This document shows, piece by piece, positions 18,558 through 27,442 of a DNA stretch of 64,000 nucleotides; the stretch's first letter is position 1, and the number at the start of each line of letters is the position of its first letter. The notes below the pieces were generated by a model. That model did no database searches. It had not been told where the DNA came from and saw only the letters and a program-made list of their open reading frames with translations. A program made the translations under genes and the position numbers. This DNA is from Chryseobacterium daecheongense (GTDB lineage: Bacteria; Bacteroidota; Bacteroidia; Flavobacteriales; Weeksellaceae). Location of the stretch: NCBI GenBank assembly GCA_027920525.1, contig CP115858.1:1798001-1862000 (forward strand), given 5' to 3'.

Positions 18558-19235
18558 TTAAACGATCAGTTTATACCCTATTCCTTTTAAAGTCTGAATG
18601 GTATTAATTCCTAATTTCTCTCTTAATCTTCTGATATGAACATCAATGGTTCTTTCTCCCACAATCACATCATTTCCCCAGACTTTCTCAAGAATTTCTT
18701 CTCTCTTGAAAACTTTTTCCGTATTGGAGGCTAAAAGATACAGCAGATCAAATTCTTTCTTAGGAAGTAAAAACTGCTGTCCGCTTTTAGAAACCCTGAA
18801 GTTATCCTTATCAATAATCAAGTCTCCAATTTCAATTAGCTTAGCATTGTCTGACACCTGAGATGTTAGCTGTAATAGGGCATTTACTTTAGAAATAAGG
18901 ATTTTCGGTTTGATCAGCTTTACAATATAATCATTGGCTCCGGCCTGGAAACCTGCTAACTGAGAAAACTCTTCACTTCTTGCAGAAAGGAATACAATCA
19001 ATGATTTTTGAAGTTCCTTTACCTTTCGAAGTTCCTGACAAGTTTCGATACCATCTTTTTCAGGCATCATTACGTCTAGTAAAATTAGATCCGGAACAAT
19101 TTCTTTGGCTTTTTCTATCCCTTCGTTACCATTGGTAGCGGTATAAATGTCGTAGCCTTCCTTTTCTAAATTGTAAGACAGAATCTCTAAAATATCGAGT
19201 TCATCGTCTATTAAGAGTATTTTCTTTTGGTTCAT
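18558..19235 (-). CDS. OmpR/PhoB-family response regulator
   Basis: The 225-residue product (ATG at 19235) has a receiver domain with the acidic pair at 10-11, phospho-acceptor Asp54 (LILLDVMMPEKDG) and switch Ser/Thr (VFLSAR). A winged-helix DNA-binding domain follows (LPKKEFDLLYLL, GERTIDVHIRRLREKLG). After the conserved Lys106 the usual cis-Pro is Leu (VKLIKPK), a rare substitution. With the kinase just downstream it forms a two-component system. Three 11-bp-phased TTAA repeats lie in the divergent promoter region (19329-19367), an arrangement PhoB-type dimers recognise. Confidence 0.92.
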   Translation of the reverse strand: MNQKKILLIDDELDILEILSYNLEKEGYDIYTATNGNEGIEKAKEIVPDLILLDVMMPEKDGIETCQELRKVKELQKSLIVFLSARSEEFSQLAGFQAGANDYIVKLIKPKILISKVNALLQLTSQVSDNAKLIEIGDLIIDKDNFRVSKSGQQFLLPKKEFDLLYLLASNTEKVFKREEILEKVWGNDVIVGERTIDVHIRRLREKLGINTIQTLKGIGYKLIV

Positions 19236-19252
19236 TTTCAATTTTTACGTGT

Positions 19253-19260
19253 CAAAGTTA
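19253..19260 (-). promoter_or_regulatory. -7 box candidate for the two-component operon
   Basis: The minus strand reads TAACTTTG, an exact TAnnTTTG match, 18 bases upstream of the response-regulator ATG. Confidence 0.45.
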
Positions 19261-19328
19261 ATAATTTTTGTACCATAGAATAACAAATCATCCATCGTTC
19301 ATATAAAGTTAACAATTATATTGTTTTG

Positions 19329-19367
19329 TTAATGTTTAGTTAAGGAAAAATTAAATTTAACTAAACC
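19329..19367 (+). promoter_or_regulatory. Three 11-bp-phased TTAA direct repeats, Pho-box-like operator
   Basis: TTAATG (19329), TTAAGG (19340) and TTAAAT (19351) are spaced exactly 11 bases apart; a degenerate TAAACC follows at 19362. Direct repeats with 11-bp phasing are the standard layout for PhoB/OmpR-type tandem binding. The array ends about 22 bases before the -7 element of the TonB receptor gene, where it would replace a -33 box. The binding protein is presumably the response regulator encoded next door. Confidence 0.5.
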
Positions 19368-19388
19368 ATATACCCCAATAAACTTTTA

Positions 19389-19396
19389 TTCCTTTG
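19389..19396 (+). promoter_or_regulatory. -7 box candidate for the TonB receptor/lipoprotein operon
   Basis: TTCCTTTG differs from TAnnTTTG by one base. It lies 28 bases upstream of the ATG at 19424. The TTG inside it should not be used as the translation start. Confidence 0.4.
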
Positions 19397-19423
19397 CAGC
19401 GAAAGAATATAGTAAAAAATAAA

Positions 19424-22060
19424 ATGAATTTTACAAAAGTTAGTATAGCGGTTATCTTTTTAACCGCCTCATCGACTGCATTTTATGCTCAAGACACCAG
19501 GCAGGACACCATCAAGAAAGAGAAGAAAATCGAAGGTGTTGTCATCCAGGGAAGTAGCAATAAAAAAACTGAAACTGCTGTATTAGGAGAACAGAAAAAA
19601 GCAATTATCCAGAAGCAGGCTGTAAGTGCTGAGGAAATTTCCAGAAAGGGAATCTCTAACGTAGAACAAGGCCTTACAAAGGTAACCGGAATTACTACAG
19701 TGGAAGGACGAGGGCTTTTCGTAAGAGGTCTGGAGGAAAGATATAATTATCTTTTAATTAACGGTCTTGGCTCTCCTTCCAATAACCCTTTTCAAAAAAT
19801 CATTGCATTAAAGCAATTCCCTACCGATGTTGTGGGTAAACTCAATATCTACAAAACATTCAACTCTAATCTTTACGGAGATTTCGCCGGAGCTACTTTT
19901 GATATCGAAACTTTAACGATTGATAAAGCTTTTTCGAAAATTGAATTCGGAATTGGGATCAATACTTTAAGTACTTTTAAAGATGGATTCAAAATTTCTG
20001 AAGGAGCGAATGATTTTAATGGCTACTTAGGACTCAATTCAAATGATAAAAAGTTGCCTTCAGCAATTAGAAACTCTCGACCAAATAACTACAGATTTTC
20101 ATCAAATGAATCACTATCTCAATTCAAAGACAGCTGGAATGTAGATAATGTAAAGGCTTTACCAAATACAAGTATTGGTTTTACAACCGTACAAAAAATG
20201 AAGGCCGGCGAAACAGGTAATTTAGGCATACTATTCTCGTTAAATCAAAGTTCAGAATATTCTTACAAGGAAGGAGCAAAAAATCAGTTTAAAGATTTTG
20301 GAGGAGTAATCAACCTGAATAATGACTTGCAAAGAAAACAGTACAACTATGAACTAGAATCTTCAGCATTGCTAGGTCTTGGATATAAAAATAAAGGAAC
20401 AGCAATTAACTTAAATGCAATGTATCTTCAAAATGTAAATAACATTGTTGAAGATTACTATGGATACAAAAACAATCAAGTTCAAAATAAAGAAACTGGT
20501 TTTTTCCGTACGAATCAACAGGATTTATCAAGATTCTTAAACCTTCAATTAACTGCTTCACAAAAATTAGGTGATAGACACCAACTGAAAGCTGGAGGAA
20601 GTTATGTAATAAATAATTACCAACAACCGGACAGAAAAATTTTGGAAGGGAGCCGTTTAGGTACTGATGGGAAAAATTTGCCTGATAATCAACTTCTCTT
20701 AGCCTATGGAGGAAACAATATCATCCGTCAATATCTCGATGTAAATTCAAGATTCTATGGTTCAGCGTATGGAGAATATTCTGTTTTCTTAGGAGAGAAG
20801 GGAGATAAAAAAGATTATCCAATGCAATTATCAATTGGGTACAATGGTTTCGCTGATCTTAGAAAAACATCTTACCGGTTTCTCTTTGGAAAGCCAAACG
20901 GTACGGCAGGGCAAACTTTCTTAATTGATAAAGATAGACCTCAAGATAAATTTAATCAAGACTTAGCTAATAACTTATTTTATTTTCAAGAGGAATCTGA
21001 TGTATCTAAGTTTTTTACCAGTATGTATCAGTTTGTAAATGCAGGATATATTAATTTTAACTATAAACCTTCGGAAACTTGGGACTTTTTATTAGGAGCT
21101 CGTTATGAAAATGACATGACTTTGATTCGTTTTTCGCAACAGGGAGCAGCTAATAAAGAAAATAAGGAAAAAATAAGAGATTTATTTCTGCCTTCAGTTT
21201 CTATCAAAAAAGCACTTAACAATAAAAATAATCTAAGGTTTGCGTTCAGTAAAACAGTAACAAGACCTGTTCTTATTGAAACAATGGATATTGATTATAT
21301 CAACCCTGACAATGAAACCATTAGAGGTAATCCAAACATTGAAAACAGCACCAACTATAACTTTGATTTAAAATGGGAATATTTCCCTAGTAATAAGGAA
21401 ATGTTTGCTGTAAACTTATTTGCAAAAAGAATAAACAATGCCATTGAAAGGTCTTTTGTTTCTTCAGGAGACGCAAATGGTGTAACCGTTACTTTTTATA
21501 ATGCAAAAAAGGCCGATCTCGCAGGAATCGAGCTTGAGGGAATTATGAGCTTGGGAAGAATCTCAGACGCACTTGATAAGTTTACTCTAGGAGCAAATGC
21601 AACGTTTATGTACACTGATGTTGAAAGAAGTGAAAATCAGTTAAAGCTTGAACAGCCTAATCCAAATTACTACAAAGGGGGATTACATAAGAGAGGACTT
21701 CAGGGAGCTTCTCCATATACCATCAATGCCGATTTAAAATATGAGATTAAAACTAAAAATAATCTAAGTAGAACATTCTCTCTAGTATATAATGTTTCAG
21801 GATCGAAAATATATGCTGTTGGTACTTCTGGAGCAGATAATTATTATGAAAAACCATTTCATCAATTAGATTTTGTATATCAGGAACAGATTACCAAAAA
21901 CTGGAATGTAAAAGCAGGGGTTCAAAACATTCTCAACAACCGATACAGAATTTTGCTTGGAGATAAGAGCTATTACAATGTTGAAGCTAACGGAATCAAC
22001 ACATATACAGACTACTTCAGAGGAGTAAATTTCAACCTTACTGTAGGGTATACATTTTAA
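19424..22060 (+). CDS. TonB-dependent outer-membrane receptor
   Basis: From the ATG at 19424 the product is 878 residues with a signal peptide ending at FYAQD. It has a TonB-box-like IEGVVIQGS, a plug domain (AVSAEEISRKGISNVEQGL, GRGLFVRGLEERYNYLLING, AGATFDIET) and a beta-barrel ending in GVNFNLTVGYTF. It is not SusC-like: there is no carboxypeptidase-D-like domain and the plug is of the carboxylate/iron-receptor type. The next gene, 35 bases on, is a beta-helix lipoprotein that probably assists at the surface. The divergent PhoBR-like pair and phased repeats suggest expression under phosphate limitation, so the substrate may be a phosphorus compound; that is inference. Confidence 0.9.
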   Translation: MNFTKVSIAVIFLTASSTAFYAQDTRQDTIKKEKKIEGVVIQGSSNKKTETAVLGEQKKAIIQKQAVSAEEISRKGISNVEQGLTKVTGITTVEGRGLFVRGLEERYNYLLINGLGSPSNNPFQKIIALKQFPTDVVGKLNIYKTFNSNLYGDFAGATFDIETLTIDKAFSKIEFGIGINTLSTFKDGFKISEGANDFNGYLGLNSNDKKLPSAIRNSRPNNYRFSSNESLSQFKDSWNVDNVKALPNTSIGFTTVQKMKAGETGNLGILFSLNQSSEYSYKEGAKNQFKDFGGVINLNNDLQRKQYNYELESSALLGLGYKNKGTAINLNAMYLQNVNNIVEDYYGYKNNQVQNKETGFFRTNQQDLSRFLNLQLTASQKLGDRHQLKAGGSYVINNYQQPDRKILEGSRLGTDGKNLPDNQLLLAYGGNNIIRQYLDVNSRFYGSAYGEYSVFLGEKGDKKDYPMQLSIGYNGFADLRKTSYRFLFGKPNGTAGQTFLIDKDRPQDKFNQDLANNLFYFQEESDVSKFFTSMYQFVNAGYINFNYKPSETWDFLLGARYENDMTLIRFSQQGAANKENKEKIRDLFLPSVSIKKALNNKNNLRFAFSKTVTRPVLIETMDIDYINPDNETIRGNPNIENSTNYNFDLKWEYFPSNKEMFAVNLFAKRINNAIERSFVSSGDANGVTVTFYNAKKADLAGIELEGIMSLGRISDALDKFTLGANATFMYTDVERSENQLKLEQPNPNYYKGGLHKRGLQGASPYTINADLKYEIKTKNNLSRTFSLVYNVSGSKIYAVGTSGADNYYEKPFHQLDFVYQEQITKNWNVKAGVQNILNNRYRILLGDKSYYNVEANGINTYTDYFRGVNFNLTVGYTF

Positions 22061-22095
22061 AACAAACTTTTAATAAATAATAAATCATATATAAA

Positions 22096-23295
22096 ATGAA
22101 AAGAAGATTTTTATCATTATTATCGCTAACACTTGTATTAGCAACAGCCTTAAACTCATGTACTATAGAAGTAAATGATGGATTAGGAGATGAAATAGTT
22201 AGTCCTAACCCCGGCACGACTGTACTTACAGGTACAATCAATAAAGACACTACCTTTAAAAAAGGAAATTATACCCTAAAAGGTATTGTAAAAGTAACTG
22301 GCGGAGCGACTTTAACAATTGAAGCAGGTGCTAATTTCACAGTTGATACTTCTGACAATAGTAGCTTAGTTATTCTTCAAGATGGAAAAATCAATGCTGT
22401 TGGTACAGCTAACGAACCAATCGTATTTACAACCACTACAAAAACACCAGGAGATTGGGGTGGAATTACACTATACGGAAATGCTCCTATAAAAGCTATA
22501 AACGGAACAACAAGTGCACAATCGGAAGATGGAAATGCTGTGTACTATGGTGGAAATGATGCTAATTCAAACTCTGGTACAATGAAATTTGTTCGTGTAG
22601 AATATGCAGGTAAAAAAATTGGTGATGGTACATCAGAAACCAATTCTATGACTTTCTACGCTGTAGGAGCTGGAACTACTTTGGAAAATCTTGTTACTTA
22701 TAAAGGAACTGATGACGGATATGAATTTTTTGGAGGAACAGTAAGTGCTAAAAACATTGTATCTTATGGTAATTACGATGACTCTTTTGACTGGCAAGAT
22801 GCTTGGAGCGGACAAAACAACACTAATTGGTATGCATTCCAGACGGGAGTTGGTAACTTTGGAATGGAAATCGAATCATCTGGTAACGTAGACAATACAG
22901 CTCCAAAAATTTCTAATATCACATTAATTAGAGCTGCAAATACAAATCCTGAAGTACCAAACTCAGCAGAAATTTCAGCAATACAGTTCAAAAAGCAGGG
23001 AACGGGAATCTTTAGTAATGTTTATATCAGTGGGTATAAAAATGTTGGTGCCCAAAAAGCGTACGCTGTTCTTATTCAGGATGCTGCTACGGAAAATAGT
23101 CAGGTAAACAATAATAAAGTAAAAGTAGAACCTCTTACCTATTTAAACTCTGACAATGCAGGAGTTTGGGGATATGCATACAATCCAAACGGTGGAAAAA
23201 CTTTCACAAACGCAACAACAGTTACAAAAGTTACATTGGTACCAGGAGCTTGGGCTACGGTAGATGGTGTTAACCTTTTAGCTGGATTACAGTAA
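22096..23295 (+). CDS. Beta-helix surface lipoprotein, partner of the TonB receptor
   Basis: The 399-residue product has a lipoprotein signal (LNSC, Cys22). The bulk is low-complexity in Gly, Asn, Thr and Ala with regularly spaced beta strands (LTIEAGANFTV, GDWGGITLYGNAPI, MKFVRVEYAGKKIGDG, DDGYEFFGGTVSAKNIVSYG, DDSFDWQDAWSGQ). This is the pattern of right-handed parallel beta-helix proteins that follow TonB receptors in Flavobacteriia. The acidic, aromatic DDGYEFFGG and DDSFDW turns are candidates for ligand or calcium binding. It is co-transcribed with the receptor and closed by a strong terminator. Confidence 0.8.
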   Translation: MKRRFLSLLSLTLVLATALNSCTIEVNDGLGDEIVSPNPGTTVLTGTINKDTTFKKGNYTLKGIVKVTGGATLTIEAGANFTVDTSDNSSLVILQDGKINAVGTANEPIVFTTTTKTPGDWGGITLYGNAPIKAINGTTSAQSEDGNAVYYGGNDANSNSGTMKFVRVEYAGKKIGDGTSETNSMTFYAVGAGTTLENLVTYKGTDDGYEFFGGTVSAKNIVSYGNYDDSFDWQDAWSGQNNTNWYAFQTGVGNFGMEIESSGNVDNTAPKISNITLIRAANTNPEVPNSAEISAIQFKKQGTGIFSNVYISGYKNVGAQKAYAVLIQDAATENSQVNNNKVKVEPLTYLNSDNAGVWGYAYNPNGGKTFTNATTVTKVTLVPGAWATVDGVNLLAGLQ

Positions 23296-23323
23296 GCAAG
23301 TAATAGTTTCTCATATCACATTG

Positions 23324-23360
23324 AAAACGCCATCAGAAAATGATTTTCTGATGGCGTTTT
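23324..23360 (+). terminator. Strong terminator, shared by convergent transcripts
   Basis: An 18-pair perfect hairpin (AAAACGCCATCAGAAAAT with its complement) has a one-base gap as drawn and ends in TTTT. It ends the receptor/lipoprotein operon and, read backwards, the Rhs/immunity operon. Confidence 0.95.
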
Positions 23361-23378
23361 ATTAAATTGATTTATATT

Positions 23379-23798
23379 CTAATATTCATATTTATTAAGA
23401 AGTATAACTCTTCTTATCTTATGTCTAAGCTCTTGAGTAAAATCTGTATCATTTTTAGTTTCAATTAAAATTCTTATTATCCTTTCATTTATATAATTCA
23501 TTTCAAGAATAAAATCAATTGCTAAATCCAACCAGTAATTTTGCTTATTGTTAACCATATCCTTCAATATTAATTCTATAGGAAAAATATCTGAAAGAGA
23601 TTTATCATATTTGTAAGCCACAGTTCTCAACTGCTCACTTACTATTTTTATATTCTCAAAAATTATATAAAAAGGATATCCATAAAATGAATTAACATCA
23701 ATATTCTTTGTTTTATTTTCTCTAACAACCCTCCAGCTGTTTTCTGAAAAATAGCATTCATATTGTAGCTCTGGTATAGAAATAATCTTTTTCATCAT
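23379..23798 (-). CDS. Putative immunity protein of the Rhs toxin
   Basis: This small acidic-basic mixed protein (about 139 residues from ATG 23798) has no signal peptide, so it should be cytoplasmic. It is mostly helical, with IPIELILKDMV and ELRHKIRRVILL segments. I recognise no family. It lies 11 bases after the stop of the Rhs protein with a toxin-like C-terminus and is the last gene before the terminator, the standard position for an immunity gene. The assignment rests on this position only. An upstream ATG at 23819 overlaps the toxin stop but gives an unlikely MGIIMYI start. Confidence 0.6.
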   Translation of the reverse strand: MMKKIISIPELQYECYFSENSWRVVRENKTKNIDVNSFYGYPFYIIFENIKIVSEQLRTVAYKYDKSLSDIFPIELILKDMVNNKQNYWLDLAIDFILEMNYINERIIRILIETKNDTDFTQELRHKIRRVILLNKYEY

Positions 23799-23809
23799 AA
23801 TATACATTA

Positions 23810-26800
23810 TTATTCCCACTTTACGTGATTTACCTTTAAGCCTGTTTTATCCTCCATAAATTTTACAAACTGTGTTCTATTTTGATTAGTCCAATTTGTT
23901 CCATAATGTCCTGAAAATTCATTAGTAAATATAGTATTTCCTTTTCTATTGAAAATCCCTCCAACATATTTACTGTTTCCAGCACTTCCAGCCTCTATTG
24001 AAACAGCCAAACTTTCATGCGGTGATCCATATAAACGTCCTTTTGGCTTACCCACGACAAAGATATTTGCCTCAGTATCAAAGACAAACTCAATACCCCC
24101 TTTAGGAAAATAATTCTTAAATTGAGCAATAGATTTTACTCTATTACTAACCTCAAGAACTCCAGCAACTGGTCCAGAACCTGCTAATTTGCCAATCCCT
24201 TTTCCTGCTCCTTCAGTAGCTAGAGCTATAACTGCACCAGCCGCAGCTTCTCCAGTCTGATGACCTACTTCATAATAATTACCATTATAGAGGTTACTGC
24301 CAAAATCCACCAATCCATTGACCTGCCCATAAACACCCATTGTAAGACCATTAATAGTACTGTTTCCAAAATCCTTCCATGTATAATTACCAACTGCATT
24401 ACTTACTCCACTAACTGGGTCACTTAAAAAATTTCCTATCCCTTTAAAAGTATCTACAAAACCATTTCCAACACCTGAAGTAAAGGAATTATTAGTTTTA
24501 AAGGTACCTAAGTCAATACTTTGGATATTTGCCCCTATAGTTCCCCCATTGTTATCCTTCATTAAAGATGAAACTCCACCATCATAACTTAATCCATTAT
24601 AACTAGCACCGTATGTATTGCTATCTTTGTGAATTGGATCAGATTCCAATCCCTCCATCTCTCTCGCATCAATAACCCTGTTTTCTGAAAAACTATAGGT
24701 AGATTGATAGGCATACTCCTCACTTAAAGGATCTGCATTAAAAAATCTGCCTAACTCAGGAATAGCATTTCTCCACTTAAATGAATTCCATCCTGTTTCC
24801 TTTTGTTTTTCTTGTCCCTGAAAACCATATGCATAACTTGGAGTTTGAGTATTTGTGCCATTAAATCCAATATATTCCAATCCAAAAGGATAATAATTGG
24901 TTTCTTTATCTATTATTGCCTGATTATTACTCCCTCGATAATAAGCCAATCTTACATTACCAACCTGGTCTGTGTAATTGTATACATATCTTTTGTTTTT
25001 AAAATCATAATACCCCTCACTTGTTGGAATAAATTGTAAGTTTCTAAATCCACGTTCTTCAAGATACTGAAATCCATCAAGATAATCCGTAGTCTCCTCC
25101 ATCATTGAGCCACTTCTGGGATTAATATAGTTAAAATACTTCTTTAACTTTACCCCGTCTGATCTATAAACAAAGGAAAGCCCAGTCTCAAACAATCCAC
25201 TACTATCTTGTGTAAATTTCACCTTATTGGGCAAATCTAAATAATTATATGAAATACCATAAATCCCTTTATCCACATGATTCAGCATGTTTCCATTCGG
25301 ATCATAATCAATCGTATTTCCTCCTGTAGGATAACCTGAAGGATTATTATTGTTATCAGTAACCTTGATCAACTGATTTCCTTTATAAACACTATAAACC
25401 AAATCATCTATAAGTAATGGGGTATTGCCATTCGGCTGAAACCTTTTCAATGTCTTTATATTACCATTAACATCGTAAGTCAAAGATTCTCCATATCCAT
25501 TTGTTGGAGGAATAGCGACAAAGGGCTCATTATAAGTAGCATCTCTTAACCTTTCTAATTTATCATACTTATAAGAATATCTTTTCAATATATTTCCATT
25601 GGAAGTCTTCCAGTCAAGCTCCGAGATATTACCATTATATTTAGCTGTGGTTATAGCTGGATTGCCAGGATTATTATATTTAAGTTCTAATCCAAACAAT
25701 TTTCCTGCAAAACTAGTAGGATTATTAGGATTATTTATAGAGGTCATCCAACCTCTTATATTATAAGTGTAATCAATTGATTGCAAAGCAGATGTAGATG
25801 TACTATTACCTACTTTTTTATTGATTAGTTCACCGATTTCATTATAGCTGTTTTCTGCTAATAATTCTTCCTGATCGTCATCTACCTGATGGAATTGTTT
25901 TAATAACCTGTTTTGATTATCATAAACAAAACGCTCTTTTATTTTAATTTCAGTGTCTCCCGTTTGTCTAATGTGATAAGTATTAACTTTTTTTGGTGTT
26001 CCGGAAAAATCCAACTCCATTTCCTTTTTGGTATAACCACTTAAATGATTAACGGAGTGAGACCCAATTACTCTACCCTTGGTATCATACCATATAAAAT
26101 CCCTAGTCCAGTTATCATTTTCAATGTTTTTGGCGTAAAAAGCAGTAGGAAGACTTTTTGTACTTTTTGATGAACCTTGAGCATCTTGAGTTAATACACT
26201 CTGCCCAGGAGTGATAATATAAAGTGGAATACTTACTCCTGTAGGAAGTGGAGGATACGTATCGTAATAATTTACTCCCAAAATAGTCATATCCCCTGTT
26301 GTCGGATATGCCGCTTTGGTGTAATACACACCCATCCCGTTTAAAGTAAAAGAAGTACTGCTTCTTTTTTCGTTATTCCATTGTGGGATAGCATTAACTG
26401 CTGTTTGTACTTGTATTCTCGTTGCTGTATTCGCAAAAAATCCATTGTAAACAGATCTTCCAAATTGGTCATATTTGGTAAATAGCCAGCCTCTTTTTCC
26501 AAAGTTATTATTTACTGTTCTTAATACGCCATCTTGGGTTAAAACAAGTCTGCTTTGCTTATCATATATAAAGTATTCCAACCCCTTCCCTGGAAGTTTT
26601 TTCTCAACAAGCCTCTTTTTATTATCATAACGGTATTGATAACATAACTGGTCTATAATTGTTGCTGTTAATGAAACTGAAACAGAGGCTAAAGGAGGAA
26701 TAACATAAGCTAAATGATCATTCGAGTCATAGACATAATACGTGTCAATATTATTAGTACCATCATTTTTCCTAACCAATATAATATGACCATATAGATC

Positions 26801-27439
26801 TTTAAAAACGATCTTCTCATTATTATCCTCATCTTTTACACTAAACTTATAGAGTGTATTTTCATCATAAAAAGCAATTGGTGTCAGTGTGAGTGCCGAG
26901 TTATAAATCTGATTGGCATTATCCCAAGTTGTTGTAACCTGATACTTTTTTACCTTGTCAATCGTAGAATTAGAATCATAAGAATATTTTACGGTGTGAC
27001 CAGCGTTCATCTTCCATTCCTCACCGGGCATAGCTGACTGGAATACTCTACTTAAAGGTGAAGGTTCTAATTCTTTATCCGAAAAAGCGTTTGTAACCCC
27101 ATAATAGGAATTAACTGTACCTTCTGTAACTGAAGCCTGAAGACCGGAGTTAGTAGTAGCAGCAGGAACAGGTAGATAATCTTTTGTCTTACGTCCAAAC
27201 TGATCATAAACAACAGGTATTACCATATCTTTTCCAGAGGGGCTGGACTTTACTGAAATAACCTGTTTAACCCTCCCCAATCCATCTAGGTACTGAACAC
27301 TTTCCAACTGTTTCTGTACAATATCAGTAGGATCTGACAAATATGTTTTCTTATATATATAATTCTCTGAATCCGTAAGATTTTGAGAAAAAGAGTAATT
27401 AAAAATTAATCCTAATATTATAATTAATATTTTCTTCAT
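23810..27439 (-). CDS. Rhs/YD-repeat protein with C-terminal toxin-like domain
   Basis: The 1209-residue exported protein begins with a signal peptide ending at FSQN. The N-terminal region is of the DUF6443 type common at the start of flavobacterial Rhs proteins (QLESVQYLDGLGRVKQVI). YD repeats follow, e.g. YDQFGRKTKDYLP, YDNKKRLVEKKLPG, YDVNGNIKTLKRF. The Rhs core lies near 860-930 with YYPFGLEY, KWRNAIPELGRFFNADPL and YSFSENRVIDAREMEG. After it come a glycine-rich linker and a C-terminal ~125 residues with FVVGKPKGRLYGSPHESL and SGHYGTNWTNQNRTQFVKFM, reminiscent of polymorphic toxin type 43. The Rhs shell would encapsulate this tip. It follows the 1080-residue shell gene by 3 bases. Confidence 0.85.
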   Translation of the reverse strand: MKKILIIILGLIFNYSFSQNLTDSENYIYKKTYLSDPTDIVQKQLESVQYLDGLGRVKQVISVKSSPSGKDMVIPVVYDQFGRKTKDYLPVPAATTNSGLQASVTEGTVNSYYGVTNAFSDKELEPSPLSRVFQSAMPGEEWKMNAGHTVKYSYDSNSTIDKVKKYQVTTTWDNANQIYNSALTLTPIAFYDENTLYKFSVKDEDNNEKIVFKDLYGHIILVRKNDGTNNIDTYYVYDSNDHLAYVIPPLASVSVSLTATIIDQLCYQYRYDNKKRLVEKKLPGKGLEYFIYDKQSRLVLTQDGVLRTVNNNFGKRGWLFTKYDQFGRSVYNGFFANTATRIQVQTAVNAIPQWNNEKRSSTSFTLNGMGVYYTKAAYPTTGDMTILGVNYYDTYPPLPTGVSIPLYIITPGQSVLTQDAQGSSKSTKSLPTAFYAKNIENDNWTRDFIWYDTKGRVIGSHSVNHLSGYTKKEMELDFSGTPKKVNTYHIRQTGDTEIKIKERFVYDNQNRLLKQFHQVDDDQEELLAENSYNEIGELINKKVGNSTSTSALQSIDYTYNIRGWMTSINNPNNPTSFAGKLFGLELKYNNPGNPAITTAKYNGNISELDWKTSNGNILKRYSYKYDKLERLRDATYNEPFVAIPPTNGYGESLTYDVNGNIKTLKRFQPNGNTPLLIDDLVYSVYKGNQLIKVTDNNNNPSGYPTGGNTIDYDPNGNMLNHVDKGIYGISYNYLDLPNKVKFTQDSSGLFETGLSFVYRSDGVKLKKYFNYINPRSGSMMEETTDYLDGFQYLEERGFRNLQFIPTSEGYYDFKNKRYVYNYTDQVGNVRLAYYRGSNNQAIIDKETNYYPFGLEYIGFNGTNTQTPSYAYGFQGQEKQKETGWNSFKWRNAIPELGRFFNADPLSEEYAYQSTYSFSENRVIDAREMEGLESDPIHKDSNTYGASYNGLSYDGGVSSLMKDNNGGTIGANIQSIDLGTFKTNNSFTSGVGNGFVDTFKGIGNFLSDPVSGVSNAVGNYTWKDFGNSTINGLTMGVYGQVNGLVDFGSNLYNGNYYEVGHQTGEAAAGAVIALATEGAGKGIGKLAGSGPVAGVLEVSNRVKSIAQFKNYFPKGGIEFVFDTEANIFVVGKPKGRLYGSPHESLAVSIEAGSAGNSKYVGGIFNRKGNTIFTNEFSGHYGTNWTNQNRTQFVKFMEDKTGLKVNHVKWE

Positions 27440-27442
27440 GAT

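Noticed and set aside
19394..19423. TTG at 19394 as start of the TonB receptor
   Set aside because: That TTG is part of the -7-like promoter element, and the ATG at 19424 begins directly at a normal signal peptide.
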